From: Acidobacteriota bacterium
GTDB lineage: Bacteria > Acidobacteriota > Terriglobia > UBA7540
DNA length: 9,443 nucleotides
Direction of reading: 5' to 3'
Assembly: GCA_021827245.1 (NCBI GenBank)
Contig: JAKAWN010000268.1
Span: 1 to 9,443, forward strand
Shown here: in pieces, positions 1-6,654 of the stretch
Layout of the letters: every line of letters starts with the position of its first letter
Numbering within the stretch: the first letter of the stretch is position 1
Made by a program: the position numbers and the translations under genes
Notes under the pieces: model-generated
The model's database searches: none
What the model was told of the DNA's origin: nothing
What the model saw: the letters and a program-made list of their open reading frames with translations, nothing else

Positions 1-2
1 TC

Positions 3-839
3 GAAGGCGCGACCAGTGTCTATACCGATTGCTTCGTTGTTTACGGTTTCAGCGAATACTTCCGGGCTGTTCCCGATGCGAGGATCCTCTCTCTGGCCCG
101 CTCAACTTTCGAGCGTGTGCGCCGGAGAACTGAGGAGCAGGATTTCCACGAAACAGCGCCCTACGCGTTGCCGCCCGGCTGGAAGAGCCATGGCGTGCCG
201 ATGATCATGACAGAGGTCGCGGGTGAACTGGCGCAGACGACGGGCGACGCGGCCCTTGCGGAGGTGGCGGATATGTATGCCGGTCGCGTGATGAGGTATT
301 TTGTGCGGCCGGATCGGAAGCTTCTTCTGGAATTCCTTACAGGCCAATATGAGGAACTGCCTCCGCCAGCCGGGACTTTCGTGATGCCTGGCCACGCCAT
401 CGAGTCCATGTGGTTCGTGATGCATCGGGCGCGAAGCCGGGGGAATCAGGGTCTCATTCGCCGGGCGGCCGAAGTGATCCGATGGCATCTGGAGGCGGGC
501 TGGGACCAGAAGTATGGAGGGATTTTTCTTGGGATTGACGCCGAGGGCCGAGAGCCCTATCTTCCGCACGCCGAGAAAAAACTCTGGTGGCCTCACACGG
601 AAACGTTATATGCGCTGCTGCTCGCTCATCGGCTGACCGGTGAGCCATGGTGCGCCGAATGGTATGACGAGGTTGAAGAATGGTCGTTGGCGCACTTTCC
701 GATGCTTGGCGTCGGCGAGTGGAGACAGCGCCTCACGCGAGAGGGCCAGCCCACCGATGAGGTGATTGCGCTCCCTGTCAAGGATCCTTTCCATCTTCCC
801 CGGACCGCGATGCTCATCTTGCAGTTGCTTGACCACTGA
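3..839 (+). CDS. N-acylglucosamine 2-epimerase (AGE) family protein, 5' end outside window
   Basis: The reading frame is open from base 3 and ends at TGA 837-839, giving 278 residues of a family that is normally about 390-420 long, so the N-terminal third lies upstream. Landmarks of the (alpha/alpha)6-barrel AGE fold are visible: VYTDCFVVYGFSEY at the start, HAIESMWFVMH in the middle, LWWPHTETLYALLLAH (the WPHxE segment carries a catalytic His in this family), and a C-terminal VKDPFHLPRTAMLILQLL block matching the family's K-x-P-F-H-x-P-R signature. Family members interconvert N-acylglucosamine and N-acylmannosamine, or epimerise/isomerise other free sugars such as cellobiose or mannose; the exact substrate cannot be read here. 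An internal ATG/GTG near 117 is not the real start because the homologous region continues upstream of it. The protein is cytosolic with no visible export signal. The adjacent glycoside hydrolase tail (about 1086-1256) fits a former sugar-catabolism locus. Confidence 0.85.
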   Translation, partial: EGATSVYTDCFVVYGFSEYFRAVPDARILSLARSTFERVRRRTEEQDFHETAPYALPPGWKSHGVPMIMTEVAGELAQTTGDAALAEVADMYAGRVMRYFVRPDRKLLLEFLTGQYEELPPPAGTFVMPGHAIESMWFVMHRARSRGNQGLIRRAAEVIRWHLEAGWDQKYGGIFLGIDAEGREPYLPHAEKKLWWPHTETLYALLLAHRLTGEPWCAEWYDEVEEWSLAHFPMLGVGEWRQRLTREGQPTDEVIALPVKDPFHLPRTAMLILQLLDH

Positions 840-1085
840 GACTGCGGATGGACTGGCTGAGATTGCAGAAACACGGCTTCGCCCGAAGTGATGATGCCGC
901 GCACGATCACCGACGTCGCGTGAGCGATCGTCTTGCCCGCCAGGACAAAGGCAATAACGTTCGCTATCGTCAGCCCGGCGTTGTCATATTCGACGCCCCG
1001 TGAAGGCCCGTGTGGGGTTGCGGGGGTGAGCCAAGTTCATCCGACGGAGGCTTGAACCTGAATTCGTAAGTTGAACTGCGTTTTT
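840..1085. other. Gene-free spacer after the epimerase
   Basis: No gene with a credible start is seen. On the minus strand, 1036 down to about 840 is free of stops and would read a hydrophobic stretch (DNAGLTIANVIAFVLAG), but it has no start codon with a ribosome-binding site, no family I recognise, and it runs on antisense into the epimerase. No Rho-independent terminator is visible directly after 839. Confidence 0.4.
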
Positions 1086-1258
1086 ATGGCCATCAAGAAA
1101 CCACCGCAGTGGTATGTTGAAGGCAAGCCCAAGCCGCCGGGCGGACGCGTCACTTTCGCCACCTGGAAACACTTCGACAAGGATTCGCCACTTCTGGAAT
1201 CCGGTCTTGTCGGTCCCGTCCGGCTGCTGACGGCGGTTCGGCACGTGCTTGCCTGATC
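1086..1258 (+). pseudogene. C-terminal remnant of a large glycoside hydrolase (alpha-rhamnosidase-like / sugar-binding type)
   Basis: The frame running to TGA 1256-1258 ends in PPQWYVEGKPKPPGG, FATWKHFDKDSPLLESG and LVGPVRLL. Many very large bacterial glycoside hydrolases (GH106-like alpha-L-rhamnosidases and related enzymes with a GH2-type sugar-binding jelly roll) finish with a pattern like TWKHYxKDSPLLPSGLLGPV; I recognise the pattern from memory, not from a search. Only about 56 residues of a protein that would be 900-1200 long are present. In-frame stops precede the fragment and no ribosome-binding site or credible start is in front of it (TTG at 1071 and ATG at 1086 are the only options). 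It is therefore a 3' relic, not a gene. It lies on the same strand as the sugar epimerase, which suggests the two once belonged to one carbohydrate locus that was later deleted through. Confidence 0.6.
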
Positions 1259-1318
1259 AAGCCCGGCCAATACACCGAATGTCCCGTTCCGGTTTTGGGG
1301 GGATCGATGCACAGGTTA

Positions 1319-1366
1319 GGGCCGCACAACCTCTACCCCATGGCTTATTGCTAAACTGTGCGGCCC
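1319..1366. repeat. 10-bp perfect inverted repeat (hairpin)
   Basis: GGGCCGCACA at 1319-1328 is answered by its exact reverse complement TGTGCGGCCC at 1357-1366, with a 28-base loop. There is no T-tract after either arm, so it does not look like a Rho-independent terminator. It sits between the glycoside hydrolase tail and the recombinase tail, so it could be a relic of a mobile-element end. Confidence 0.45.
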
Positions 1367-1484
1367 GATTGGATCAATGTAGATTGATAACGGGCACTTC
1401 GAACGGTCCGAGCGTTGCTTCGTCTTGGGCCAGGCGGGCCGTTCCCACACCGGCTTCCGCCGTCTGCTCGTCAACATAGAGAGA

Positions 1485-1784
1485 GTGGTGTGGCATGTCA
1501 TCAGGGAATACGCTGCCGGGCTGAACCTCGCCAGCCTCGCCCCGCGCGACCTATGCCGGTCATGCGCCCGCTTGTGTCACACCGCTCGCAGAGAGATGGA
1601 GCAAATTCAATTTGTGTAGGGGCATGCTTCAGTGCAGGCGACAGAGAAGTACGTGGGATGCAAGCAGCGATTTCGCGGCGCCGTGAACGATGGGATCGGC
1701 ATCGAACCATACACCGTCGGCGGGCTCAGCCGTTTGGCCTGCCTACGGCTGTCGCGCGCCAGCGAGCATAGTCTTTTGGCTTAA
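1485..1784 (+). pseudogene. Tyrosine recombinase / phage-type integrase, C-terminal catalytic fragment, degenerate
   Basis: In the frame of base 1485 the translation reads VVWHVIREYAAGLN, LASLAPRDLCRSCARLCH, REMEQIQFV, then a TAG at 1617-1619, then GHASVQATEKYVGCKQ and RFRGAVNDGIGIEP. This is the end of the catalytic domain of a tyrosine recombinase, where intact relatives read LAPHDLRRTCARLCH, EQIQFLLGH and TTERYLG. The TAG falls exactly where the Leu of the LGH motif should be, so a single TTG-to-TAG change explains it. The box-II H-x-x-R has become R-x-x-C, losing two catalytic residues, while the later His (GHAS) and the nucleophilic Tyr (EKYVG) are kept. Similarity fades after about 1709; the frame runs on to TAA 1782-1784. 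The N-terminal core-binding domain and the first catalytic Arg are absent. It is clearly a non-functional relic of an integrated element. Confidence 0.75.
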
Positions 1785-1835
1785 TCACCGTATGCTTTCT
1801 GTCAAGGCACCGTGGAAGGTCAAAGGGATCGCCAC

Positions 1836-3071
1836 CTACAGGACAAGCGGGATGCCGTAGGCTTTGGCGCCAAGCTTGAGCGTCGCTCCCAGAACTTCGC
1901 GCCGGATCCCAAACGGCGCGAGCCACCATTGCTCGAACAGCACCTTGCCAAGGTGCCAGGTCCTGCCGATTTTTCGGAGCTGCACCTGTGGAGCGGGTTC
2001 GGCGAAGAAATTCCCAAAGGCGAAGCCGGCCAGGTCCTCGCCGGCTTCCAGCATGCAGTACCCATCCGCACAAAATTCGGGCTTTTCACGTGTCCCTGCT
2101 ATCTCCTGAGCAACGCGACGTGCCACGATCGCGGCCTCAGCGTGGGCGAATACGCCCGCCTTGGGCAGCATCAAGGGCACGTCCGGCCTCCACCGGCCCT
2201 GCAGAGGGATAGCTGTAATGTCGCCAATCGCATAAACATCGGGAAACTTGGTCTCAAGCGTGGCATAGTTGACCGGAATCCATCCGGCCTCATTCGCCAG
2301 CCCCGACTGGCGAACCACGCTGGGGCTACGGTGCGGGGGAATCGTCACGAGCAAATCGCACTGGAAGGGTTCCTTGCCTTCGAAGAGAAGCTCGCGGGAT
2401 TCGAAGTCGTAGCGAGCGAGCTTGTGGGTTGGGTGAAAAGTGACGCCCTTGGTTTCGAGCATCTGGCGAACCGCGTCGCCGAGCTCCGGGCCCGCGACGG
2501 GCATTGGCGCCGGTTCTGGAGTGAACAAGTGGATGTCCACCTTGTCGCGCATTCGCCGCCTGCGGAAGAAGTCCGCGATGAGCATAGCACCCTCATGCGG
2601 CGCCCCGGGGCATTTGTAGGGCAGCGAACTGATCACAATAGCCATCTTCCCGCCGGCAAACGCGCTCAACGCTTCGTGCAACTTCGCCGCACCATCGGCG
2701 GTGAAGAACGTATGTGTGGCGCTTGCGGGAGTTGATTCCGGCACGAGCTCCGCGCCGAGCGAGATGATTAAGTGGTCGAAGTTCAACGTTCCAGCCGAGG
2801 TCTCGACTCGCCGGTCCGCTGGATTGATGGCCAGCGCTTCGCCTTCGATGACTTCGATTCCTGGCCGGACCAGGTTGCGCACGTCGCGGGTGATCTCGGC
2901 CTGCCGGCGGTCTCCCGTCATCACCCATAGGAACGACGGCGCAAAAGCGTGCCGAAGATTCTTCTCAATCAACAAAACCCGGTGTTCACGGCCTAACATC
3001 CGGCGCAGTTCATTGGCGGCGACAAGCCCGCCAACGCCGCCGCCGAGGACCACAACCGTTCTGCCACTCAT
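1836..3071 (-). CDS. Sulfide:quinone oxidoreductase-like FAD-dependent oxidoreductase
   Basis: The product is 411 residues when started at ATG 3071-3069, which has a strong GGGAGG at 3083-3078 six bases upstream; the TTG just before it is a less likely start. The N-terminal Rossmann motif VVVLGGGVGG (residues 6-15) binds FAD, and YAIGDITAIP (about 280-289) is the second FAD motif typical of the SQR/flavocytochrome c dehydrogenase group. Redox cysteines are seen at Cys154 in PYKCPGAPHEG and at Cys334/Cys339 in EFCADGYCM. The third cysteine of classic SQRs (near residue 125) is not seen, so it resembles the two-cysteine forms. Family members oxidise sulfide to sulfane sulfur and pass electrons through FAD to quinone or cytochrome. 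There is no signal peptide; the C-terminal part has hydrophobic/aromatic patches (FGNFFAEP, QWWLAPFGI) that could dock on the membrane. It is the last gene of the sulfur operon, 74 bases after the cytochrome gene. No terminator is visible downstream. Confidence 0.85.
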   Translation of the reverse strand: MSGRTVVVLGGGVGGLVAANELRRMLGREHRVLLIEKNLRHAFAPSFLWVMTGDRRQAEITRDVRNLVRPGIEVIEGEALAINPADRRVETSAGTLNFDHLIISLGAELVPESTPASATHTFFTADGAAKLHEALSAFAGGKMAIVISSLPYKCPGAPHEGAMLIADFFRRRRMRDKVDIHLFTPEPAPMPVAGPELGDAVRQMLETKGVTFHPTHKLARYDFESRELLFEGKEPFQCDLLVTIPPHRSPSVVRQSGLANEAGWIPVNYATLETKFPDVYAIGDITAIPLQGRWRPDVPLMLPKAGVFAHAEAAIVARRVAQEIAGTREKPEFCADGYCMLEAGEDLAGFAFGNFFAEPAPQVQLRKIGRTWHLGKVLFEQWWLAPFGIRREVLGATLKLGAKAYGIPLVL

Positions 3072-3145
3072 CAAATTCCTCCCTTTCGAATGCTTTCCAT
3101 CTCACTGGTCCCTCGCCCGCCTATGGGCCAAAATGGCGATTAGCC

Positions 3146-3847
3146 TTATGGCTTCGTCCGAGCCGCGCCCTGAAGAAACTCAGTAATTGTTCGGAGTGTC
3201 GCGGCATCGGGAACGGTCTTCCCCATCACCACCATATTCTTACGCATGCGCGCCACGACTTGCGGCCACTGCTGCGCGGGGTGTTGCCGCGGGTCAGGCA
3301 AGGCGTGGCATTGAGCGCAGGTGGCAGCAAAAAGGATTGCGCCTTTGCCTCGGGGCGAAGGCAGCGCAGCCGGCTGAATGGATTTGAGGGAATGCTCTTT
3401 CAAGTACGAAATGATAATTTTCTCTTCTTTGGCGGAAGGGGCTTTGATGTTCATCATTCCGTTCATCATTCCCATGCCACCCATATTTCCCATCATGCCC
3501 ATGCCGCTCATTCGAGCGCACATCGTCATCCTTTGAAACATCCTCTCGGCGACCCCAGGCCATTCGACCGCTGAGTGCATCAACGGGCTGGGCAAGTTAT
3601 GGCATTGAACGCAGTACTTCGCCATCAACTTCGCGCCCTCGCTTCCAGGCGCGGGAAGATCACTGGGCTTCACGCCCGGAGGCACGACGCCCGACATCAT
3701 CGTGCGCATCATCCGCTGCATCGAATTCTGTCCTTCACCGGTCGCGGCCTGGGCGTTGGTCCGCTGTTGTGCAGTCGCGACGAACAGGCTGGCCAGCCCG
3801 ATCGCTGCCAAAACGAATCCCAGCCAAACAAGGACCTTCGTTTTCAC
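3146..3847 (-). CDS. Exported diheme c-type cytochrome with Met-rich insert
   Basis: I place the start at GTG 3847-3845, with GGGAGG at 3858-3853 five bases upstream, giving 233 residues; an upstream GTG at 3895 would add 16 residues without a clear ribosome-binding site. Residues 1-34 form a Sec signal peptide (VKTK, a hydrophobic run VLVWLGFVLAAIGLASLFVA, then TNAQA as a likely cleavage site). Two heme c sites follow, CVQCH at 79-83 and CAQCH at 177-181. Each is followed by a similar pattern (LP, then a WPGVAERM or WPQVVARM helix), so the protein is an internal duplication of a mono-heme domain with Met residues available as distal ligands. Between the domains, residues 107-132 hold 12 Met and one Cys with many Gly. 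It would accept electrons in the periplasm, plausibly from sulfide oxidation. It lies 74 bases before the flavoprotein and 108 bases after DsrE; a TATATA-like AT patch near 3907-3914 could be an internal promoter. Confidence 0.85.
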   Translation of the reverse strand: MKTKVLVWLGFVLAAIGLASLFVATAQQRTNAQAATGEGQNSMQRMMRTMMSGVVPPGVKPSDLPAPGSEGAKLMAKYCVQCHNLPSPLMHSAVEWPGVAERMFQRMTMCARMSGMGMMGNMGGMGMMNGMMNIKAPSAKEEKIIISYLKEHSLKSIQPAALPSPRGKGAILFAATCAQCHALPDPRQHPAQQWPQVVARMRKNMVVMGKTVPDAATLRTITEFLQGAARTKP

Positions 3848-3955
3848 CTTTGCCTCCCGTTTTGCCGCGACGTGGTGCGAGCTTATCTGATTCACCGCTT
3901 GGCCTCGTTATATACCTCGGCTTTCGCGGCGAGTAATTAGCAGCCGTCCCGGCCA

Positions 3956-4306
3956 TCAGAAAACAAGGACCTTATCCGCTTCCTGCGTCCAGGCAGTAAG
4001 CTCTTCCATGGAGCTTCGCTTCGTGCCGGCTGCGATGAAATCGGGTTGAATCCCGCGAGCATCCATGCAGCTCCCGCAAATTCCGATCCTGGCGCCCTTG
4101 GCGGCCAAGCCCTTCAGCATCCGCTCAATGTTGTAATAGCCGTTCGGCGTTGATTGACCGGCCACCGCGCATGCGGCACCATCTCCCACAAGAAAAACCG
4201 ACATGGTCGTGCCCTCTTGCTTGGCCAGGGAGTTTGCCAAGCGCAAACCGTTGTAACTGCGCTCAGACCCATAAGGCGCGTCGTTAAGTACGATTAGGTA
4301 TTTCAT
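3956..4306 (-). CDS. DsrE-family sulfur-relay protein
   Basis: The product is 116 residues, a normal length for single-domain DsrE/TusD-like proteins. It starts MKYLIVLNDAPYGSERSYNG with a beta-strand followed by a conserved N-D-x-P-Y-G loop, then GLRLANSLA and MSVFLVGDGAACAV, and has IGICGSCMDARGI with Cys77 and Cys80, plus Cys46. DsrE-fold proteins bind sulfane sulfur on such cysteines or act as peroxiredoxin-like small proteins; proteins of this subtype commonly sit next to rhodaneses and SQRs. The start is ATG 4306-4304 with a very good AGGAGG at 4320-4315. Its ATG overlaps the TGA of the upstream regulator (ATGA, 4 bases), so translation is probably coupled. Cytosolic, no signal peptide. 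Role inferred: accepts or passes sulfur between the rhodanese domain and downstream acceptors. Confidence 0.85.
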   Translation of the reverse strand: MKYLIVLNDAPYGSERSYNGLRLANSLAKQEGTTMSVFLVGDGAACAVAGQSTPNGYYNIERMLKGLAAKGARIGICGSCMDARGIQPDFIAAGTKRSSMEELTAWTQEADKVLVF

Positions 4307-5073
4307 TGCGATTCCCTCCTTGTGTTCCTGTGAGTCGAACTATCTGCCGAATTCCGCATCAGTCGCACGGCTCTGGACCGAACCATTAGGCTGTTTGATC
4401 GCGGTTCGTCCCCAACAGCAACTGGAAGTCCGTGCGCCCTCCACTCGGGCACTCCGTCTTCCAGCCGCAAGGCACGAAAGCCTTTCGCCTTCAGAACTTC
4501 AACCGCCTCAGCCGCGAGAACGCAATACGGTCCGCGGCAGTAGGCCACGATGTCCTGATTCCTGGGGAGCTTCGACAGGTGCGACTTCAAATGCTTGAGA
4601 GGGATGGATAAGGCGCCCGGAATGTGCCCGGCCTTATACTCTTCCGGAGGGCGCACATCAAGCACAACCACTTCACCTCGGCGAACGCGCCGGAGGAGTG
4701 CTTTCTTCTCGACGGGCTCCAGGCGTTCAGGCCGCTCCCGGAGCTGCCTCACCAAGGATTCGACTTCCGCAAGGCGAATTTCCGCCAACGCTCGAAGCTT
4801 CTGAAAGAACCCGCAAACGGCCACATCCGCCAAACGGTAAGTTACGTACAGCCCTTGTTTTTCTGCTTCCACCAGCCGCGCGCTCCGTAGCACCTGAAGA
4901 TGCTGGGAAGCATTGGCCACCGTTAAGCCAGCCTCTTGCGCGAGAGCCTCGACCGTACGCGGCCCCTGGCACAGCAGGTCGAGCAGCTCGAGCCGGGGCG
5001 GGCTGGCGACTGCCTTGCCAATCCTGGCGAGTTGTTCGTAAATCGCTTTCTTGAAGTTGGGCGATATGCTCAT
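4303..5073 (-). CDS. ArsR/SmtB-family transcriptional regulator fused to a rhodanese domain
   Basis: The frame is open upstream to 5289, but ATG 5073-5071 (MSISPNFKKAIYEQLARIGK) fits the family start and lies just inside the operator-like repeat; this gives 256 residues. Residues 1-100 are a winged helix: ARIGKAVASPPRLELLDLL, then AGLTVANASQHLQVLR as recognition helix and GLYVTYRLAD as wing. Residues about 120-220 are a rhodanese domain with VVVLDVRPPEEYKAGHIPGA and the active loop YCRGPYC (Cys179 as catalytic persulfide carrier, Cys184 at its end). Cys35 and Cys87 in the ArsR part sit where sulfide-responsive ArsR proteins (SqrR, BigR) carry their sensing pair, which suggests persulfide sensing by a disulfide or tetrasulfide; this is inference. 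The last ~35 residues are basic, Ser/Arg rich and resemble nothing I know. It is the first gene of the operon, overlapping the DsrE gene by four bases, and is likely self-regulating. Confidence 0.88.
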   Translation of the reverse strand: MSISPNFKKAIYEQLARIGKAVASPPRLELLDLLCQGPRTVEALAQEAGLTVANASQHLQVLRSARLVEAEKQGLYVTYRLADVAVCGFFQKLRALAEIRLAEVESLVRQLRERPERLEPVEKKALLRRVRRGEVVVLDVRPPEEYKAGHIPGALSIPLKHLKSHLSKLPRNQDIVAYCRGPYCVLAAEAVEVLKAKGFRALRLEDGVPEWRAHGLPVAVGDEPRSNSLMVRSRAVRLMRNSADSSTHRNTRRESQ

Positions 5074-5076
5074 AAA

Positions 5077-5120
5077 GTATTCAATCGCATATTGGAATAC
5101 TAAACGCGGGTGCTTGTCAA
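5077..5120 (-). promoter_or_regulatory. Promoter and operator-like repeat of the sulfur operon
   Basis: A consensus -35 box TTGACA reads on the minus strand at 5120-5115. Downstream of it lies GTATTC at 5100-5095 and its inverted copy GAATAC at 5082-5077, separated by 12 bases that also contain an imperfect CCAAT/ATTG match. This is the size and symmetry of an ArsR-family operator, and it covers the expected -10 region (TATTCC) and ends four bases before the ATG. A repressor bound here would block both RNA polymerase and its own start region, consistent with autoregulation. No ribosome-binding site is visible before the ATG, so the transcript may be nearly leaderless. Confidence 0.55.
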
Positions 5121-5242
5121 TAGGTATATCGGGATTTGCCCGACGAAAGCAGGAAGGGAGAACAAACGGGCCCAGCGAAATCAGTGGCTTACGCCCCATT
5201 GCAGCAACGTCAAGAGGGACTGGGTCAGGCAACGCCGCCGAC

Positions 5243-5542
5243 GTGGCCGGCGCTGTCAATAGTGCTACAAGCAGGCGCCCCAGATTCAATCGCTACGTTT
5301 ACGAGAACCTTCTCAAGAATATCGCGGCGCAGGTGGAGTTCTGGAACCGCCGGGCTGTTCGCGACCCGAATCCCGAGGCGGCTCATGCGCTCTGGCTCAA
5401 GGCGGAAGGCTTGGGTTACGCGCTCCGGCTGTTTTACTCCTTTGAGCCAGAGTTCCGGGACCTGGTCGAATGCGCAGCGCGGGGAGCAGGACTCAACCTC
5501 ACAGTTCCAACATTCCAAGGTCTCGAAAGGAAATCGTTATGA
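5243..5542 (+). CDS. Small protein of unknown function, start uncertain
   Basis: I do not recognise this protein. The part from about 5282 looks coding: FNRYVYENLLKNIAAQVEFW, then NPEAAHALWLKAEGLG, LRLFYSFEPEFRDLVECA and GLNLTVPTF. It is mostly helical and acidic/aromatic, cytosolic, with one Cys. GTG 5243 would give 99 residues but has no ribosome-binding site; the frame stays open back to 5051. A good GGAAGGGAG lies at 5151-5159, followed at 5166 by ACG in a different frame, so the true N-terminus may have been lost to a start mutation plus a frameshift. Its stop TGA (5540-5542) overlaps the ATG of the AAA+ gene (ATGA), which is good evidence that it once formed a translationally coupled pair with that ATPase. 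Confidence 0.45.
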   Translation: MAGAVNSATSRRPRFNRYVYENLLKNIAAQVEFWNRRAVRDPNPEAAHALWLKAEGLGYALRLFYSFEPEFRDLVECAARGAGLNLTVPTFQGLERKSL

Positions 5543-6654
5543 AAGCCTCCGGCATATCAGGAGCTCTGCGAGTGCTCGTCGCTGCTCGCCAGCCGGTCTT
5601 CATTTGGGGAGGACCTGGAATTGGAAAATCGGCCGTGGTCAATCAGCTCGCCCAAGCGTTAAATATCCCGCTGCAAGACGTGCGGGCGCTCCTGCTCGAT
5701 CCGGTTGACCTTCGCGGCCTGCCCTTCTTGGAAAGTGACGGCCGGTCGAAGTAGGCGACACCGGAGTTTTTGCCGCAGGGCGGATCGGGCATCCTCTTCC
5801 TGGACGAAGTGAATGTGGCGCCTGCCATGGTACAGGCCAGTTGCTATCAGTTGGTGCTGGATCGCAAGTTGGGCGAATACAGTTTGCCCGAGGGCTGGGC
5901 CATCATCGCTGCGGGCAACCACGACTCCGACCGCGGGGCTACGACCCGGATGCCCACGCCGCTGCGGAACCGGTTTGTGCATCTAGAATTCGAGGTCGAT
6001 GTACAGGAGTGGTCCGAGTGGGCGATCACTTCAGGCATCCGCCCCGAGGTGATCGCGTTCCTTCGTTTTCGGCCGGAACTCTTGAGCGCCTTCGACCGCG
6101 ACGTCAACGCTTTTCCTTCACCACGTTCATGGGAGTTTGTCTCGCGTATTCTCGATTCCCTCGATCCTCAGTCGGACCCGGCCATTGAGCATGAGGTCAT
6201 TGCAGGGGCTGTGGGAGCCGGGGGCGCAACAGAATTCTCGGCCTTCTTGCGGATGTTTCGAGAATTGCCCAACATCGATGTCATCTTGCTGAATCCAACG
6301 CAACAACCCGTGCCGGAGAATGCTGCCGCGCAGTATGCGGTCGCCTCTGGGCTGGCGCGAAGCGCGTCTGATGCAAACTTCGATCGCATCTGCCAGTATC
6401 TCAATCGTCTGCCCACCGAATTCCGCGTGCTTTGTGTCCGCGACGCGACCCTCCGCGAGCCCGCGATTCGCTCTACGGCTGGCTTCCACCGGTCAGTTGA
6501 TGGCACAAGGGGGCGGCCTCGTCCTTCCCCGTCTCGATACGATCCCGCTGGTTCATCGTTTGGTCGCCGACGACACTCTGGCAGTGATGCTGGCGGGGTC
6601 TCTCGTAGAGCTGGGCATAGCCGTTCCCGAAGACTGGACCAAAGCCGAACATGA
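5539..6654 (+). pseudogene. MoxR-like AAA+ ATPase interrupted by an in-frame TAG
   Basis: From ATG 5539 (AAGGA at 5527-5531) the frame encodes an N-terminal nucleotide site with Walker A GGPGIGKS at residues 24-31 and LLDPVDLRGLPF. It then meets TAG at 5752-5754 after SDGRSK and continues in the same frame with ATPEFLPQGGSG. Relatives read DGRTKWATPEFLP, so a TGG Trp codon appears to have become TAG. Beyond it are Walker B ILFLDEVNVAP, sensor-1-like WAIIAAGNH, the arginine-finger region PTPLRNRFVHLEF, and the family's later NPTQQPVPENAAAQYAV and LPTEFRVLCVRDA. MoxR-type ATPases act as chaperones or remodelers for a partner, often a VWA-domain or metallopeptidase-like protein. Similarity fades near 6485; the nominal frame runs on to 6654, but a TGA at 6498-6500 in another frame makes a TGATG with the next gene, so the original end may have been there, with a second frameshift. 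As written the protein cannot be made whole. Confidence 0.75.

Noticed and set aside
102..596. 164-residue open frame antisense to the epimerase gene
   Set aside because: It is fully opposite a well-supported AGE-family gene, is Arg/His/Pro rich as expected for antisense of GC-rich coding DNA, and has no recognisable motif.
840..1036. Minus-strand hydrophobic frame (DNAGLTIANVIAFVLAG...)
   Set aside because: Could be a membrane-protein relic, but I could not match it to any family, it lacks a start, and the frame runs on antisense into the epimerase.
1374..1496. 40-residue minus-strand frame MPHHSLYVDEQTAEAGVGTA..., open further upstream to 1553
   Set aside because: Plausible amino-acid make-up, but no ribosome-binding site, no family recognised, and it overlaps the start of the integrase relic on the other strand.
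1812..2735. 307-residue plus-strand frame opposite the SQR-like gene
   Set aside because: A shadow of a well-supported gene: the minus-strand frame has FAD motifs, a ribosome-binding site and operon context.
3260..3574. His-rich plus-strand frame (VHHSVHHSHATHISHHAHAAH)
   Set aside because: The His repeats are the antisense reading of the Met/Gly codons (ATG, GGC) of the cytochrome's Met-rich segment, not a metal-binding protein of their own.
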